42,264 bases of DNA from positions 1 through 42,264 of the forward strand of contig JADFNO010000010.1 in assembly GCA_022563315.1 (NCBI GenBank). The letters are read 5' to 3'. Of this stretch, positions 33,363 to 42,264 are shown piece after piece. Position numbers and translations under genes: made by a program. Numbering within the stretch: the first letter of the stretch is position 1; each line of letters opens with the position of its first letter. The notes beneath the pieces were generated by a model that saw nothing but the letters and a program-made list of their open reading frames with translations, did not search any database and was not told where the DNA came from. This stretch comes from Planctomycetota bacterium (GTDB lineage: Bacteria > Planctomycetota > Phycisphaerae > Phycisphaerales > SM1A02).

Positions 33363-33574
33363 ATGATCAAGGGAGGCAGCGCGACGACCTTCGTAACGGA
33401 CATGGCCACAGCGGCGGCGTTCTACACCGAAATCCTCGGGCTCCGCCTTCAGTACCGGGCTGGAAGGATCATTTCGCAATGATCGACGTGGGCGACGGCG
33501 CCGTCAAGCTCGCGTTCCTTAGCGATCCTGACGGCACCGGCCTGTACCTCTGTGAAGCGGCGCAGCCGCTGTAG
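33363..33574 (+). pseudogene. Decayed VOC (glyoxalase/bleomycin-resistance fold) gene
   Basis: From ATG 33363 the frame reads MIKGGSATTFVTDMATAAAF then YTEILGLRLQYRAG, the standard first strand-helix-strand of a VOC protein, but stops at 33480-33482. The expected continuation, KDHFAMIDVGDG, is in another frame starting at 33464 (a one-base shift). It joins directly to AVKLAFLSDPDGTGLYLCEA, which is the C-terminal strand of the same fold, ending at a TAG at 33572-33574. About 55 middle residues are missing. The piece is therefore frameshifted and internally deleted, and not likely functional. It lies between the CsoR operator region and the repeat protein, on the opposite strand to both. Confidence 0.7.
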
Positions 33575-33661
33575 GGCGCCAACCCGCGCACACCATCGGC
33601 TCCCGAACCTCGCCGGTCATTCGTCGCGAGGCACAAGCCCGTCACGCTGCGCAGCTCAAGC

Positions 33662-34324
33662 TCAGTCGAAGTGCTTGTCCAGTAGTTTCGCCAGCGACGA
33701 GCCGCCGCGCAACGTGCGGAACCCGCCTTTGAGGGCCGCGTCGATCGTGCCCCAGCGCTCGTTCTTGGTCCCGGTGATCCGGCCGGCGTCTTTGGTCGGC
33801 CAATATCCGGTTCGACGATGGTGGGACTTCGCCCAAGCCAGGACCTGTTTGATCTTGAGGGGCCCACCCTTTTTTCGATACGGCCGATCGCGGTGCGTGG
33901 ACAAGAGCTTGGCCAACGACGATCCGCCGCGGTGCCCACGACGACCATGCCGCAGTGATTCGTGTACCGCCGACCAGTTTTCGCCTTTTGCCCCGGGGAT
34001 CGTGCCGGACTCGCGCGTGGGCCACTTGCCCGTTCGCCGCTTGTGAGCATCGGCCCATTTGAGAATCTTCTTGACCGGCAGCGACGGCTGGGCGAGACGA
34101 TTGCGCACGCCTCGGCTTTTATCCAGAAGCCTGGGCAAGGATGAATCGTCCGGAAGTCCACGGCTCCCGGTTCGGAGTGCGGCGTTGAGTGCCGACCAAG
34201 TCTCGCCGGCCGCGGCGCGCACCCGCCCGGAGGTTGCCGTGGGCCATTTTCCTGTGCGACGACGGTGCGCGTCGGCCCATACGAGTATCTTCTTCGTCGT
34301 CAGTTTCGTTTGTTTCTTCGGCAT
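33662..34324 (-). CDS. Basic protein of three 74-residue repeats, unknown function
   Basis: ATG 34324 has AAAAGGAG 6 nt upstream and gives 220 aa. It is almost wholly three repeats at residues 11-70, 85-144 and 158-217. Each has a helix ILxWADAHxRRTGxWPT, a Gly-rich turn, a segment G-E-x-W-S-A-(L/V), a short helix ALRxG, and GGSSLAKLL. The protein is rich in Lys/Arg and Trp, with no signal peptide. The pattern of helix, G-x-WPT, W, and AL-x-x-G loosely recalls the HNH/homing-endonuclease-associated repeat, a DNA-binding-type helical unit. Similar repeats are, to my knowledge, common in planctomycetes. A nucleic-acid-binding role is a guess. Confidence 0.7.
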   Translation of the reverse strand: MPKKQTKLTTKKILVWADAHRRRTGKWPTATSGRVRAAAGETWSALNAALRTGSRGLPDDSSLPRLLDKSRGVRNRLAQPSLPVKKILKWADAHKRRTGKWPTRESGTIPGAKGENWSAVHESLRHGRRGHRGGSSLAKLLSTHRDRPYRKKGGPLKIKQVLAWAKSHHRRTGYWPTKDAGRITGTKNERWGTIDAALKGGFRTLRGGSSLAKLLDKHFD

Positions 34325-34539
34325 TGCCTTCTCCTTTTCTAACCCATAGTTGCGCAGACATTTCCACAGACCCGGCGTGCCCCCTTCCAACGAATGACAT
34401 CCCCCATCTTGCCGATGGTAAACTCATCGGCCACAATCCGCAAGCGAGCGCGTCCGTCATCGGCGGTCGGTCGGCCTACGCCACCGTGCTTCCACCTCGG
34501 CTCACCGGCGATTGGGGCGGATGGTGTACCGCGCCGCGC

Positions 34540-36594
34540 TCATTCTTTCAACCCCAAATGGGCAAGATACGCAGAAAGATCAGGCTCCCGGGCCAAATAG
34601 TCGCGGACGAGGTCCAGCCCGTCGACGGCGCCGCCCCGAGCCAGGATCGTGCGGCGGTAGTATCGTCCCGCCTGCGGATCGAGCAAGCCCAGCTCCTTGA
34701 ACCGCTGAAACATGTCCGAAGCGTACACCAGCGACCATTGATACCCGTAGTACCCGGCCTGATAGCCCGTCAGGTGGCCGAAGGCGGCCTGAAAATGCGT
34801 TGACGGCACCTGGTCGTACAGCTCGACCTCGCTGAAAAGGCTGATCCCGATCTCGGTGGTGAACCCCGGCTCTCCCGGCTCGGCCGTGTGGTAGGCCATA
34901 TCCACCAGCCCGTAGTAAAACTGATGTTCCGCCAACATCCCCGAACCCAGGTGCCGGGCACGAATCATGCCCTCCACGAGCCGGCTGGGGATTGGCTGGT
35001 CCGTCTCGTAATGACGGGCGAAGGTCTTGAGCACCTCAGTGTCCCATATCCAGTTCTCGAACATCTGAGACGGCGCCTCGACGAAGTCCCGCTCCACGCC
35101 GGTCCCCGCGAACCGCCAGTAGTTCGCCTCGCTCAAGATTGTGTGAAGACAATGGCCGAACTCATGGAAGAAGGTCTCCACTTCATCGTGGGTCAGGAGC
35201 GAAGGCTTGTCCAAGGTCGGCTTGGAGAAATTACAGACCAGCGCCGCCAATGGCTTGGTGACGCGGCCGTCCGACCAGACCTTGTGCTGCGCCAGACCCC
35301 ACTGTGCCGCATGGCCGTATTTATTGTCGCGCGGATGAAGGTCGAGGTAGAAGTCGCCCAGCCGCTCGCCCGTTGCGGTGTCGTACACCTCGAAGAGGCG
35401 CACATCGTCGTGCCAGAGCGGCCGGCCGGCATCGCCCGCGGTGGCCGTCACTTCCTTGTACTCCAGGCCGTACAACAACTGCGTGATGCTGAACAACCCT
35501 TCGATCACGCGCTTCAGGGGGAAGTACTCGCGGACCTGCTGCGAGTCCACCGCATATTCCGTCTTCTTGAGCCGGTTCTGATAGAAGGACATATCCCATG
35601 GAAACAGCTTGGCATTTGAGTTGCCGGTATACCCGCGCTTGGCGGCGACGAACTGTTGGTAATCCCGCTCAGCCTTGACACGCACAAGCGGACGAAGCTT
35701 CTCATAGAAATCCATGACGGTCGCGGCGTTCTTGCTCATCCGGACTTCGGTTTCGTAATCGGCTGGATGGGCATACCCCAGCAGCTCGGCCGCCTGATGA
35801 CGAAGCCGGATGATCTGTTCGATCACGGCGACGTTCTTCTGCCCGGCCCGCCGCTTGTACGCCAGCCAAACCTTCTTCCGCGTCGTTTCATTCTCGCAAT
35901 AGTCCATGATCGGCAGGAACTGGGGATACGACATGCCGACCAGATAGATATCGCCTGATCGTTTCAGACTTTCGTTGTCGAAGAACGAATCGGGCAGACC
36001 GCTGAGCTCTTCGCGGGTCAGCGGAACCATTGTCTCGTCATCATTGATGTTCTGGTCGAACGCAATGCTGAGGCGAGAGATCTCCTTTTGGATCTGTGTA
36101 AGCTCGTCGCGCTTGTCCGGGGTGAGTTGCATGCCGGCGCGGCGATAGTCCCGCATCGTGTAGGCCAGCAGTCGCTCCTGTTCGCCGTAGAGCTTCGGAT
36201 TGCCGGCGGCGTACGCCTTGACCGCGTGGTACAGATCCTCACGCTTGGACAGGTCGATGAGCCATGCTTCGACATCCTGCGTGGCCTGGCGGCCTTGTTC
36301 ACGTTCAATCCTGTCGGTCGACACGTACGCTAGGAACTGCACCATGTTCGTGTCGAGTTCCAGCTGAGCCTGGATGTCGTCGAGCGCCCCGATCGTGTTG
36401 TCGAACGTTCGCTGATCGGCGGAGATTTCCACGATGTCGACTACGCTGGCCTCAGCTCGCCGTAATGCCTCAGCGACGGGCGAACCCTCGGGGATGTCGG
36501 CAAGGGCGGACGCGGCGACTAGCCCCACCGCCAACAGAGCGACAGCCGGTCGGCGGAGTCGGTTGGAAAAATCTCGTTTCACTTGTGTATCCAT
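34540..36594 (-). CDS. Exported M3-family zinc metallopeptidase (oligopeptidase)
   Basis: ATG 36594 (AAGGA ~9 nt upstream) gives 684 aa. It opens a signal peptide, MDTQVKRDFSNRLRRPAVAL then LAVGLVAASALA. The catalytic zinc motif HEFGH is at 477-481, with the downstream Glu in DFVEAPSQMFENW, the signature of M3A thimet-like peptidases and Dcp. Other family marks are GDFYLDLHPRDNKYGHA upstream of the active site and GYYGYQWSLVYASDMF near the end. Enzymes of this family cut short peptides; the leader places this one in the periplasm or outside the cell, whereas most bacterial relatives are cytoplasmic. It is transcribed divergently from the CocE-like gene. No operon partner is evident. Confidence 0.9.
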   Translation of the reverse strand: MDTQVKRDFSNRLRRPAVALLAVGLVAASALADIPEGSPVAEALRRAEASVVDIVEISADQRTFDNTIGALDDIQAQLELDTNMVQFLAYVSTDRIEREQGRQATQDVEAWLIDLSKREDLYHAVKAYAAGNPKLYGEQERLLAYTMRDYRRAGMQLTPDKRDELTQIQKEISRLSIAFDQNINDDETMVPLTREELSGLPDSFFDNESLKRSGDIYLVGMSYPQFLPIMDYCENETTRKKVWLAYKRRAGQKNVAVIEQIIRLRHQAAELLGYAHPADYETEVRMSKNAATVMDFYEKLRPLVRVKAERDYQQFVAAKRGYTGNSNAKLFPWDMSFYQNRLKKTEYAVDSQQVREYFPLKRVIEGLFSITQLLYGLEYKEVTATAGDAGRPLWHDDVRLFEVYDTATGERLGDFYLDLHPRDNKYGHAAQWGLAQHKVWSDGRVTKPLAALVCNFSKPTLDKPSLLTHDEVETFFHEFGHCLHTILSEANYWRFAGTGVERDFVEAPSQMFENWIWDTEVLKTFARHYETDQPIPSRLVEGMIRARHLGSGMLAEHQFYYGLVDMAYHTAEPGEPGFTTEIGISLFSEVELYDQVPSTHFQAAFGHLTGYQAGYYGYQWSLVYASDMFQRFKELGLLDPQAGRYYRRTILARGGAVDGLDLVRDYLAREPDLSAYLAHLGLKE

Positions 36595-36882
36595 TGGATG
36601 AATCCTTATTTCGTGATCGACAAGCCCCTCCCGATCGAGGGGCCATACCGGTGGCCCGAGGTCAGCAGCATACCTTGACGACGCCTGCACGTCAGTGCCC
36701 TCGCCGCAGAATACCGTCCCCAATTGGCATCGCCCAAGGCCAATTTCAATCGGCAGCCGGGCACGGCTCTGTTAGTATCTCCGGTCGAGGAGAATCGACC
36801 GCCGACCCCATGGGCCAGCGCCTGGCGGAACTGATCTTGTGATCGCAGTGAAGCCGGCCAGCCTGAGCAGGAGTCCACCACC

Positions 36883-38877
36883 ATGCTGAGCACGTTCAAA
36901 CAGCGATGTCTGCCTCACGTTCTCGTTGGAATGGCGCTTGTGATCGCCCAAATGAGCGGCTGCAAGGGCCTCACACGGGCTTCTGGGCCGGCCCAGGTAC
37001 CCGTCCACGCCGCAGCGAGCTCCGCCGCCACCCCGACCCGTGCCGCCGCTCGTAGTGAGAACGACCCACGCCGATTCACGCAGAATCACTACACCAAGCA
37101 CGAGTTTCAAGTTCCCATGCGCGACGGCGTGAAGCTCTTCACTTCGGTCTACGCGCCGAAGGACACCACCGAACACTACCCGATCCTCCTGCTGCGAACG
37201 CCATACAGCGTCGGACCCTACGGCCAGGACAAATACCGCCGCCGCTCACTCGGCCCGAGCCGACACTTCGACGAAGAGGGATACATTTTCGTCTATCAGG
37301 ACGTTCGCGGGCGCTTCATGTCCGAAGGTGAATTCGTCAACATGAGACCTCACCTTGACGACAAGCCCAGCCCCTACGATATCGACGAGGCCTCTGACAC
37401 CTACGACACGATCGAATGGCTCATACACAACATTCCCAACAACAACGGCAAGGTTGGAATGTGGGGAATCTCCTATCCGGGGTTCTATGCCGCAGCCGGG
37501 ATGATTGATGCTCACCCCGCACTGATAGCCGTCTCGCCCCAAGCTCCCATCGCCGACTGGTTCTTTGATGACTTTCATCATCATGGGGCGTTTTTCCTTC
37601 CCCATGCGTTCAACTTTCTTGCGTCATTCGGCCGGGCGCGACCCGAACCGACCACCGAATGGGGGAAGCGCTTTGATCATGGCACGCCGGATGGATATCA
37701 GTTCTTCTTCGATCTTGGCCCACTGAAGAACGCTAATGATCGCTACTTCAAGGGGGAGATCGCGTTCTGGAACAAGATCGTCGAGCACCCCAACTATGAT
37801 GAGTTCTGGCAGGCGCGAAACCTGCTGCCGCATCTTTACAACGTACCGCCCGCCGTGATGACCGTGGGCGGGTGGTTCGACGCTGAGGACCTCTACGGCC
37901 CGCTGAAGATCTACCGCGCCGTCGAGCGGAACAATCCCGGCGTCTTCAACATCCTCGTGATGGGCCCTTGGCCCCACGGCGGGTGGAACCGGATCGACGG
38001 GGACAAGCTGGGCTCCGTCCATTTCGGCGACAAGCACTCGGTTTTCTTCCGAGAGCAGATCCAACTGCCGTTCTTCAACTACTACCTCAAGGGCAAAGGA
38101 GCCTTGAATCTGCCTGAGGCCTACGCCTTCGAAACCGGAACGAATCAATGGCGGACCTTCGATCAGTGGCCCCCACGCGAAATTGAGCAACGTCAGTTGT
38201 ATTTCCACGAAGCTGGGCGGCTGTCGTTCGAACCCCCAGCGACCCAAGACGACGCCTACGACGAATACGTCAGCGATCCCGCCAAGCCGGTTCCGTTCAC
38301 CGAAGACATCGCAACGGGGATGACCCGCAACTACATGACGGACGATCAACGCTTCGCCGCTCGACGCAATGACGTGCTCGCCTATCAAACAGACGTGTTG
38401 GACGAGGACATCACACTCGCCGGTCCGATTCTTGCCGACCTGTGGGTTTCCACCTCAGGTACGGCTGGGGACTGGATCGTCAAGCTGATCGATGTGTTTC
38501 CCGACGACGCACCGGACTACGACGATACGCCGCCCGGCCGGCACATGGGCGGCTACCAGATGATGGTCCGCAGCGAGGTCATTCGAGGGCGGTTCCGCAA
38601 TAGCTACGAGCACCCAGAGCCGTTTGTACCCAACGAGCCGACCAACGTCACGCTCGAATTGCTCGACGTGTTGCACACGTTCAAGCGAGGCCACCGCATC
38701 ATGGTGCAGATCCAGAGCACGTGGTTCCCGCTGGTGGACCGCAATCCGCAGAAGTACGTCCCGAACATATTTCTCGCGGACGACGACGACTTCATAAAGA
38801 CGACGAACCGCGTCTACCGCGCGCAGGATCACGCCACGCGACTTCGAGTCGGCGTTCTGACCGCACCCGCCCCGTAA
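36883..38877 (+). CDS. CocE/NonD-family hydrolase, lipoprotein
   Basis: ATG 36883 has CAGGAG ~9 nt upstream. The 664-aa protein has a lipoprotein leader with lipobox MSGC (Cys27), then an Ala/Pro-rich linker. The X-Pro dipeptidyl-peptidase/cocaine-esterase-type alpha/beta hydrolase follows: VPMRDGVKLFTSVYAP near 77, VYQDVRGRFMSEGEF, nucleophile GISYPG (Ser197), and the C-terminal jelly-roll-like domain (DLWVSTSGTAGDWIVKLIDV, GHRIMVQIQSTWFPLVDRNP). Family members hydrolyse esters, amides or acyl groups (cocaine esterase, glutaryl-cephalosporin acylase, Xaa-Pro peptidase). The natural substrate here is unknown. The neighbouring divergent peptidase gene would fit peptide scavenging. Confidence 0.9.
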   Translation: MLSTFKQRCLPHVLVGMALVIAQMSGCKGLTRASGPAQVPVHAAASSAATPTRAAARSENDPRRFTQNHYTKHEFQVPMRDGVKLFTSVYAPKDTTEHYPILLLRTPYSVGPYGQDKYRRRSLGPSRHFDEEGYIFVYQDVRGRFMSEGEFVNMRPHLDDKPSPYDIDEASDTYDTIEWLIHNIPNNNGKVGMWGISYPGFYAAAGMIDAHPALIAVSPQAPIADWFFDDFHHHGAFFLPHAFNFLASFGRARPEPTTEWGKRFDHGTPDGYQFFFDLGPLKNANDRYFKGEIAFWNKIVEHPNYDEFWQARNLLPHLYNVPPAVMTVGGWFDAEDLYGPLKIYRAVERNNPGVFNILVMGPWPHGGWNRIDGDKLGSVHFGDKHSVFFREQIQLPFFNYYLKGKGALNLPEAYAFETGTNQWRTFDQWPPREIEQRQLYFHEAGRLSFEPPATQDDAYDEYVSDPAKPVPFTEDIATGMTRNYMTDDQRFAARRNDVLAYQTDVLDEDITLAGPILADLWVSTSGTAGDWIVKLIDVFPDDAPDYDDTPPGRHMGGYQMMVRSEVIRGRFRNSYEHPEPFVPNEPTNVTLELLDVLHTFKRGHRIMVQIQSTWFPLVDRNPQKYVPNIFLADDDDFIKTTNRVYRAQDHATRLRVGVLTAPAP

Positions 38878-38880
38878 GCT

Positions 38881-41800
38881 TTACCGCTTGAGCAGAATCC
38901 GCACGTTGACGAACTCGAAGTCGTCCAGGTCGCCGCCGCGTACGCTCTTGATTCGCAGCGTATTAGCGCCTTCGTGCAGCCAATCGGCCGGGAACTCAGC
39001 CAAGAATTCGCCGAAGCTTCCATCTCGCGGCGCCGTATCGAGGAATCGCTCAAGAAGGTTGCCGTTGATCCGAATCTCGTTGCGAACTTGCGCGCCCTTG
39101 ACCATCAGCACGATCTGGGCCCGTTGAACGTACGGCGGAAGCTGATCCGCGGCCAACTCGAACTGAGCACGATAGATCGTTCCTTCGGCCTTTCTCTGGA
39201 ATCGACTGTTGATGCGACCATCGAAGCGATCGTTCCCCAGATGATGGACTTCCGGGACCGCCTCGATCGCAATCACATCGTCGCGCATCGGATCGAGATG
39301 GAAGTCCCTCGTTACGGTCCCTCGACCTAACTCGTCCGATGCGACGTTGACGGCGTCCGGCACGTAGCCGTCGTGTGACACCGAGACCGCAAAGAAATCA
39401 GGAAGATCGGGCGTGATGAGCACGTACCGGCCGGACGCATTGGCCGTGGCCGTGAGCGGCAGGCCTTCAGTTCGATCCACGCGAATCACGGCACCGGGCA
39501 GCGGTGCGCCGCTCGTCGCATCCGTGACTACGCCGCGGATCATGTTCGGAACCTCCGCGGTTTCAGCGCTCAGGAAGCTCGGCAGATATCGGTAGTACAC
39601 CTCGAGCGTCAGCGCGCAGATGGCGGTCTGGTAGACACGGCCCCCCACTTCGGCCCATTGACCATCAGGGTTCCAGCTTCCCGCGGCAAGGCCATCGGTC
39701 CGCTGATGGGCCACAAGCTGATCCTTGACGCGCTCGTTCCAGCGCTCCCACGCGGCGCCCTGGTGTTGGAACAAGGCGAGGGTGGCGTAGTACCAATAGT
39801 ACGTGTTCAGGTCGTTGTTCCAATCCGGTGGATAGCGCAGCAAGTAGTCGGCCGACGCCTGCATGTGCTGATCGCGGCGGGTACGGCCGAGCAGTTGGTG
39901 AACGAACATCGCCTCGGCGGTCATGGCCGGCGTCACTTCGCGGTCAGGCTGATACGCGAACAGCCCGGGTCGATCGGGACCGGTGACCAGCTCCAGCCAG
40001 TCGCCCGCAACGTCAAACGCCTCGCCGGGAACGTCCAAGCCGCAGCGCCGTGCACTGGTCAGGGCCATCATCTGCCACCCCAGCACGGAGGTGTCACCGA
40101 CCTGCCCCGGTGCGTACCGCCAACCGCCAACGCTCGTGTTTCGCGCCGCGTAGATGAAACGGACCGCCGACTCGACCGGCTCGACCAGGGTCGGATCGCC
40201 CGTCATGCCGAACGCCTCCGCCAAGGCGATCGTCGCGATTCCGTGGCTGTACATCGATTCCTCACCCATCAAATCGCCGCCGGCCCGCTGCTGTTTCACA
40301 AGCCAGCTCAGACCGCGATCCACCACTTCCTGGTATGGACCTTCGTTGAAATGCGTGTGATCGGCGCCCAGGAAACAGAGCAGGGCCAGACCCGTGAGCG
40401 CGATGTCGACATCCACGCGCGTTGGGCCGTTACACGCCCCGCAACGATCGTCGAAGCCTGCGCCGTCCCATCGTCCATCCGCGCTCTGGTGCCGAGCCAG
40501 CCACTGCAACGCCTGCGCGACGGCTCGTTCCGTCTCTACGCTGCCGCCCATTTGCTGTACAAGCGCCTGACGCTGCTGCGGGGCGCGCTGCTTATAGATA
40601 TCCGGCGACAGGGCGGTTCGAGTCGGGAGCTTCAGATCAAGTTCAAACGATTCAGCCGCCAGAAACTGCTCAACGTCCGGTTCGGCAACGTTCACAGTAT
40701 TGCCGACCGGGGTCGAACCAATCCGATGCTGCGGCGCCTCGACGATGCTGTCATCGATCGGTGAACCAACCGGCGACAAATCGAGAACAACCTGATCAGG
40801 TTCGATCCATTGATCCGGCTGAATCTCGAATCGAGAGGTGGCGACCCTCGCGGGCGCTTCTTGTCGTGGCGGTAACTCCTGGTGCGTTTCGTCCGCTGTC
40901 TCGGCGCTGAACTCGTCGAGAAGCGCAAGCTCAATCAGAATCGGCCGGACCTGTACTGCCTGGTCGGCCGGCTGGATTTCCCGCGGCCAGACGACTTGGG
41001 CGGTCGCGGCCTGAGCCTCGTAGGGTGCTGTTACCGCCGAGGTAGTTGGGGCGATCTTCGGCTCGCCGAGAACCGTCGGCGCCACGAGAACGACTCGTGT
41101 CTCTGGCGCCGCCGCCGTCGCCGGAACATGAGGCAAATCCGCCCGCTCAGTGATCGTATCGCGGCGCGGCGAGGCCTCTGCCGTCATCGCTTCGGTCTGT
41201 TTGGGTTCGACCACTTCAGCGAACCGCTCGGTGCGCAACGATGGAAGTCTCACATCAACTGGATTAGCTTTGTCGAACGCCGTCGGTATCGCCGCGGTGT
41301 GAGTCAGGTCCGAGGCGGCGGCCGGTCGGCTGTCGTTGACAAACACCTGCGCCAAGCTGCTTAGTTGTGCGCCGGCGGCTCTAGCTGCCTCCGGAGTTAG
41401 CGCGACGGTCGCGGTTGCCACAGCTTCCCGCATCACGCGAGCGCTGCGGGAAGAACGCGCATTAGGAGCAACCGGTAGACCCGATTCGATCACTGGTTCG
41501 CCAAGCCGCGCCGAGCGTAGCGAAGGCAGCGCCACGTCGACCGGGGCGGACACGTCAAATGTTGATGCGATCTCAACCGCGACCGGCGAATCGGAAGCGG
41601 CCGCCGGCGAACTGTCGGTGATCAGAGGCTGCGCGAAGCTGTCTAGTTCCAAGCCAGTTGGGATACGTACATCCGGAGCCAGCGCGACGACCGCGGTTGA
41701 TGCCGCCCCAGTACTACTCGGAGCGTCGTTGGAAGTACGTGCGCTTCGGCCAACCGGCAAATCAGCGCCCGTCGCAACCTCAGCGACCGCCCCGCCACGA

Positions 41801-42264
41801 ACGTTCGCCGGTTGCGCCACCTCGATGTTCAGTGCTCGCTCTACATCGACCGAGTTTGGGGCATCGATACTCACATCAGCCAACTGCGGTTGGGCCGGCG
41901 CCGCTCGGTTCACCACGGCCGCGAGACTGCGCCCCACCGGCTCGTAGGTCGACCCGTCCGGAGTCACGGCAATCGCGGGTACGGGTGCCATGTCCGGCGC
42001 CCCACTTGCGACGGCGGCGTGTCGAGGTAGCTCGGCCGTTTCTGCCACGATCGTGCGCGCCGTTTCCGCCACGCGCTCAGCCGGCGGTCCTTTGGCAATC
42101 GACACATCAACGTCAACCGACGCCAGCGCGCGGGTGATCGTGGGTCCGGCGTCTGTCGACGGCAGTTGTGTCGCCACCGCTTGAACGGGCTGGGCGTCCA
42201 TACGATGTTCGCGCTCCGCGACTTCAGCCGGTATATCAACCGTCCGAGGCGCTACAGCAACGGC
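38881..42264 (-). CDS. Large protein with Ala/Val-rich repeats, terpene-cyclase-like barrel and regulatory-like domain (N-terminus outside window)
   Basis: The frame is open to the right edge, so the start is not in the window. At least 1127 residues are present. The first ~450 are low-complexity Ala/Val/Pro/Thr-rich and include a duplicated ~92-residue unit. Next, around residues 590-920 of the visible part, is a prenyltransferase/squalene-oxidase-repeat alpha barrel: ALQWLARHQSADGRWDG, GLSWLVKQQRAGGD, GGWRYAPGQVGDTSVLGWQ, and QWAEVGGRVYQTAICAL. Proteins of this type in planctomycetes are usually non-terpenoid and of unknown role. A carboxypeptidase-regulatory-like beta domain follows (GVVTDATSGAPLPGAVIRVD, ASGRYVLITP). 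The end, VNVRILLKR, closes a beta-sandwich. Its stop is 3 bp from the stop of the convergent CocE-like gene. Confidence 0.8.
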   Translation of the reverse strand, partial: AVAVAPRTVDIPAEVAEREHRMDAQPVQAVATQLPSTDAGPTITRALASVDVDVSIAKGPPAERVAETARTIVAETAELPRHAAVASGAPDMAPVPAIAVTPDGSTYEPVGRSLAAVVNRAAPAQPQLADVSIDAPNSVDVERALNIEVAQPANVRGGAVAEVATGADLPVGRSARTSNDAPSSTGAASTAVVALAPDVRIPTGLELDSFAQPLITDSSPAAASDSPVAVEIASTFDVSAPVDVALPSLRSARLGEPVIESGLPVAPNARSSRSARVMREAVATATVALTPEAARAAGAQLSSLAQVFVNDSRPAAASDLTHTAAIPTAFDKANPVDVRLPSLRTERFAEVVEPKQTEAMTAEASPRRDTITERADLPHVPATAAAPETRVVLVAPTVLGEPKIAPTTSAVTAPYEAQAATAQVVWPREIQPADQAVQVRPILIELALLDEFSAETADETHQELPPRQEAPARVATSRFEIQPDQWIEPDQVVLDLSPVGSPIDDSIVEAPQHRIGSTPVGNTVNVAEPDVEQFLAAESFELDLKLPTRTALSPDIYKQRAPQQRQALVQQMGGSVETERAVAQALQWLARHQSADGRWDGAGFDDRCGACNGPTRVDVDIALTGLALLCFLGADHTHFNEGPYQEVVDRGLSWLVKQQRAGGDLMGEESMYSHGIATIALAEAFGMTGDPTLVEPVESAVRFIYAARNTSVGGWRYAPGQVGDTSVLGWQMMALTSARRCGLDVPGEAFDVAGDWLELVTGPDRPGLFAYQPDREVTPAMTAEAMFVHQLLGRTRRDQHMQASADYLLRYPPDWNNDLNTYYWYYATLALFQHQGAAWERWNERVKDQLVAHQRTDGLAAGSWNPDGQWAEVGGRVYQTAICALTLEVYYRYLPSFLSAETAEVPNMIRGVVTDATSGAPLPGAVIRVDRTEGLPLTATANASGRYVLITPDLPDFFAVSVSHDGYVPDAVNVASDELGRGTVTRDFHLDPMRDDVIAIEAVPEVHHLGNDRFDGRINSRFQRKAEGTIYRAQFELAADQLPPYVQRAQIVLMVKGAQVRNEIRINGNLLERFLDTAPRDGSFGEFLAEFPADWLHEGANTLRIKSVRGGDLDDFEFVNVRILLKR
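41205..41478 (-). repeat. 92-residue tandem unit B in the large repeat protein
   Basis: Encodes a unit starting LPVAPNARSS and containing VALTPEAARAAG, SRPAAASD, VDVRLPSLRTERF. It aligns end to end with unit A just upstream. Boundaries are approximate. Confidence 0.7.
41484..41760 (-). repeat. 92-residue tandem unit A in the large repeat protein
   Basis: Encodes a unit starting LPVGRSARTS and containing VVALAPDVRIPTG, SSPAAASD, VDVALPSLRSARL. Copies A and B share the PAAASD and LPSLR cores. Boundaries are approximate. Confidence 0.7.

Noticed and set aside
32918-33574. A continuous + strand gene running across the CsoR gene into the VOC region
   Set aside because: Only its last ~35 codons resemble a protein family. 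The first part is antisense to the repressor, and the true VOC start at 33363 is in another frame.
39658-40764. 368-codon + strand frame opposite the terpene-cyclase-like gene
   Set aside because: The minus frame carries clear barrel repeats. The + frame has shadow composition and no start signal.

Overview
The window is a high-G+C bacterial chromosome segment that reads as Planctomycetota, probably a Phycisphaerae-like or uncultured lineage. The evidence is inferential. Three exported repeat proteins end in near-identical dockerin-like double repeats. Two small exported proteins end in a PAPG variant of the PEP-CTERM tail with an Arg-rich end. There is also a cyclase/Ser-Thr kinase/TPR fusion, an NapH-like polyferredoxin fused to TPRs, and a dense set of multihaem cytochromes.

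Region 1 (1-6056, + strand) holds exported beta-propeller-type proteins: a partial PQQ/TSP3-type protein, a truncated remnant, an FG-GAP/VCBS protein and a YCF48/BNR-type protein. The three intact 3' ends share a 162-bp dockerin-like module. Region 2 (6075-8691, - strand) is an RNA-repair cassette of archease, RtcB ligase and a dienelactone-hydrolase-like protein. Region 3 (8978-15209) holds a cupredoxin plus polyferredoxin-TPR pair on the minus strand. Divergent from it is a secreted isoaspartyl methyltransferase, translationally coupled to a polytopic spermidine-synthase-like protein.

Region 4 (15272-27093, - strand) is the most striking part: one tightly packed unidirectional gene set for electron transfer. 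In transcription order it encodes a five-haem cytochrome c, an outer-membrane barrel, a membrane-anchored NAD(P)H/FAD/2Fe-2S reductase, a four-haem cytochrome c, a double cyclic-nucleotide-binding domain fused to a polyferredoxin, a compact b-type cytochrome with two His-x13-His pairs, a ten-haem cytochrome with a Cys-rich N-terminal doublet, and probably a metallo-beta-lactamase-fold hydrolase. The parts could link cytoplasmic NAD(P)H and the quinone pool to the periplasm and outer membrane. The cNMP-binding module suggests gating by a nucleotide second messenger. I do not recognise this gene set as a named system.

Region 5 (27469-34324) has a PEP-CTERM protein, the cyclase-kinase-TPR protein, a CsoR-family repressor with an adjacent palindromic operator and a downstream Trx/HMA/TRASH fusion, a decayed VOC (glyoxalase-fold) pseudogene, and a basic protein made of three copies of a 74-residue repeat. 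Region 6 (34542-42264) has an exported M3 peptidase, a CocE-type lipoprotein hydrolase, and the C-terminal part of a large protein. That last protein has Ala/Val-rich tandem repeats, a prenyltransferase/squalene-oxidase-like alpha-barrel and a carboxypeptidase-regulatory-like beta domain. No tRNA, rRNA, CRISPR array, transposase or integrase was seen.
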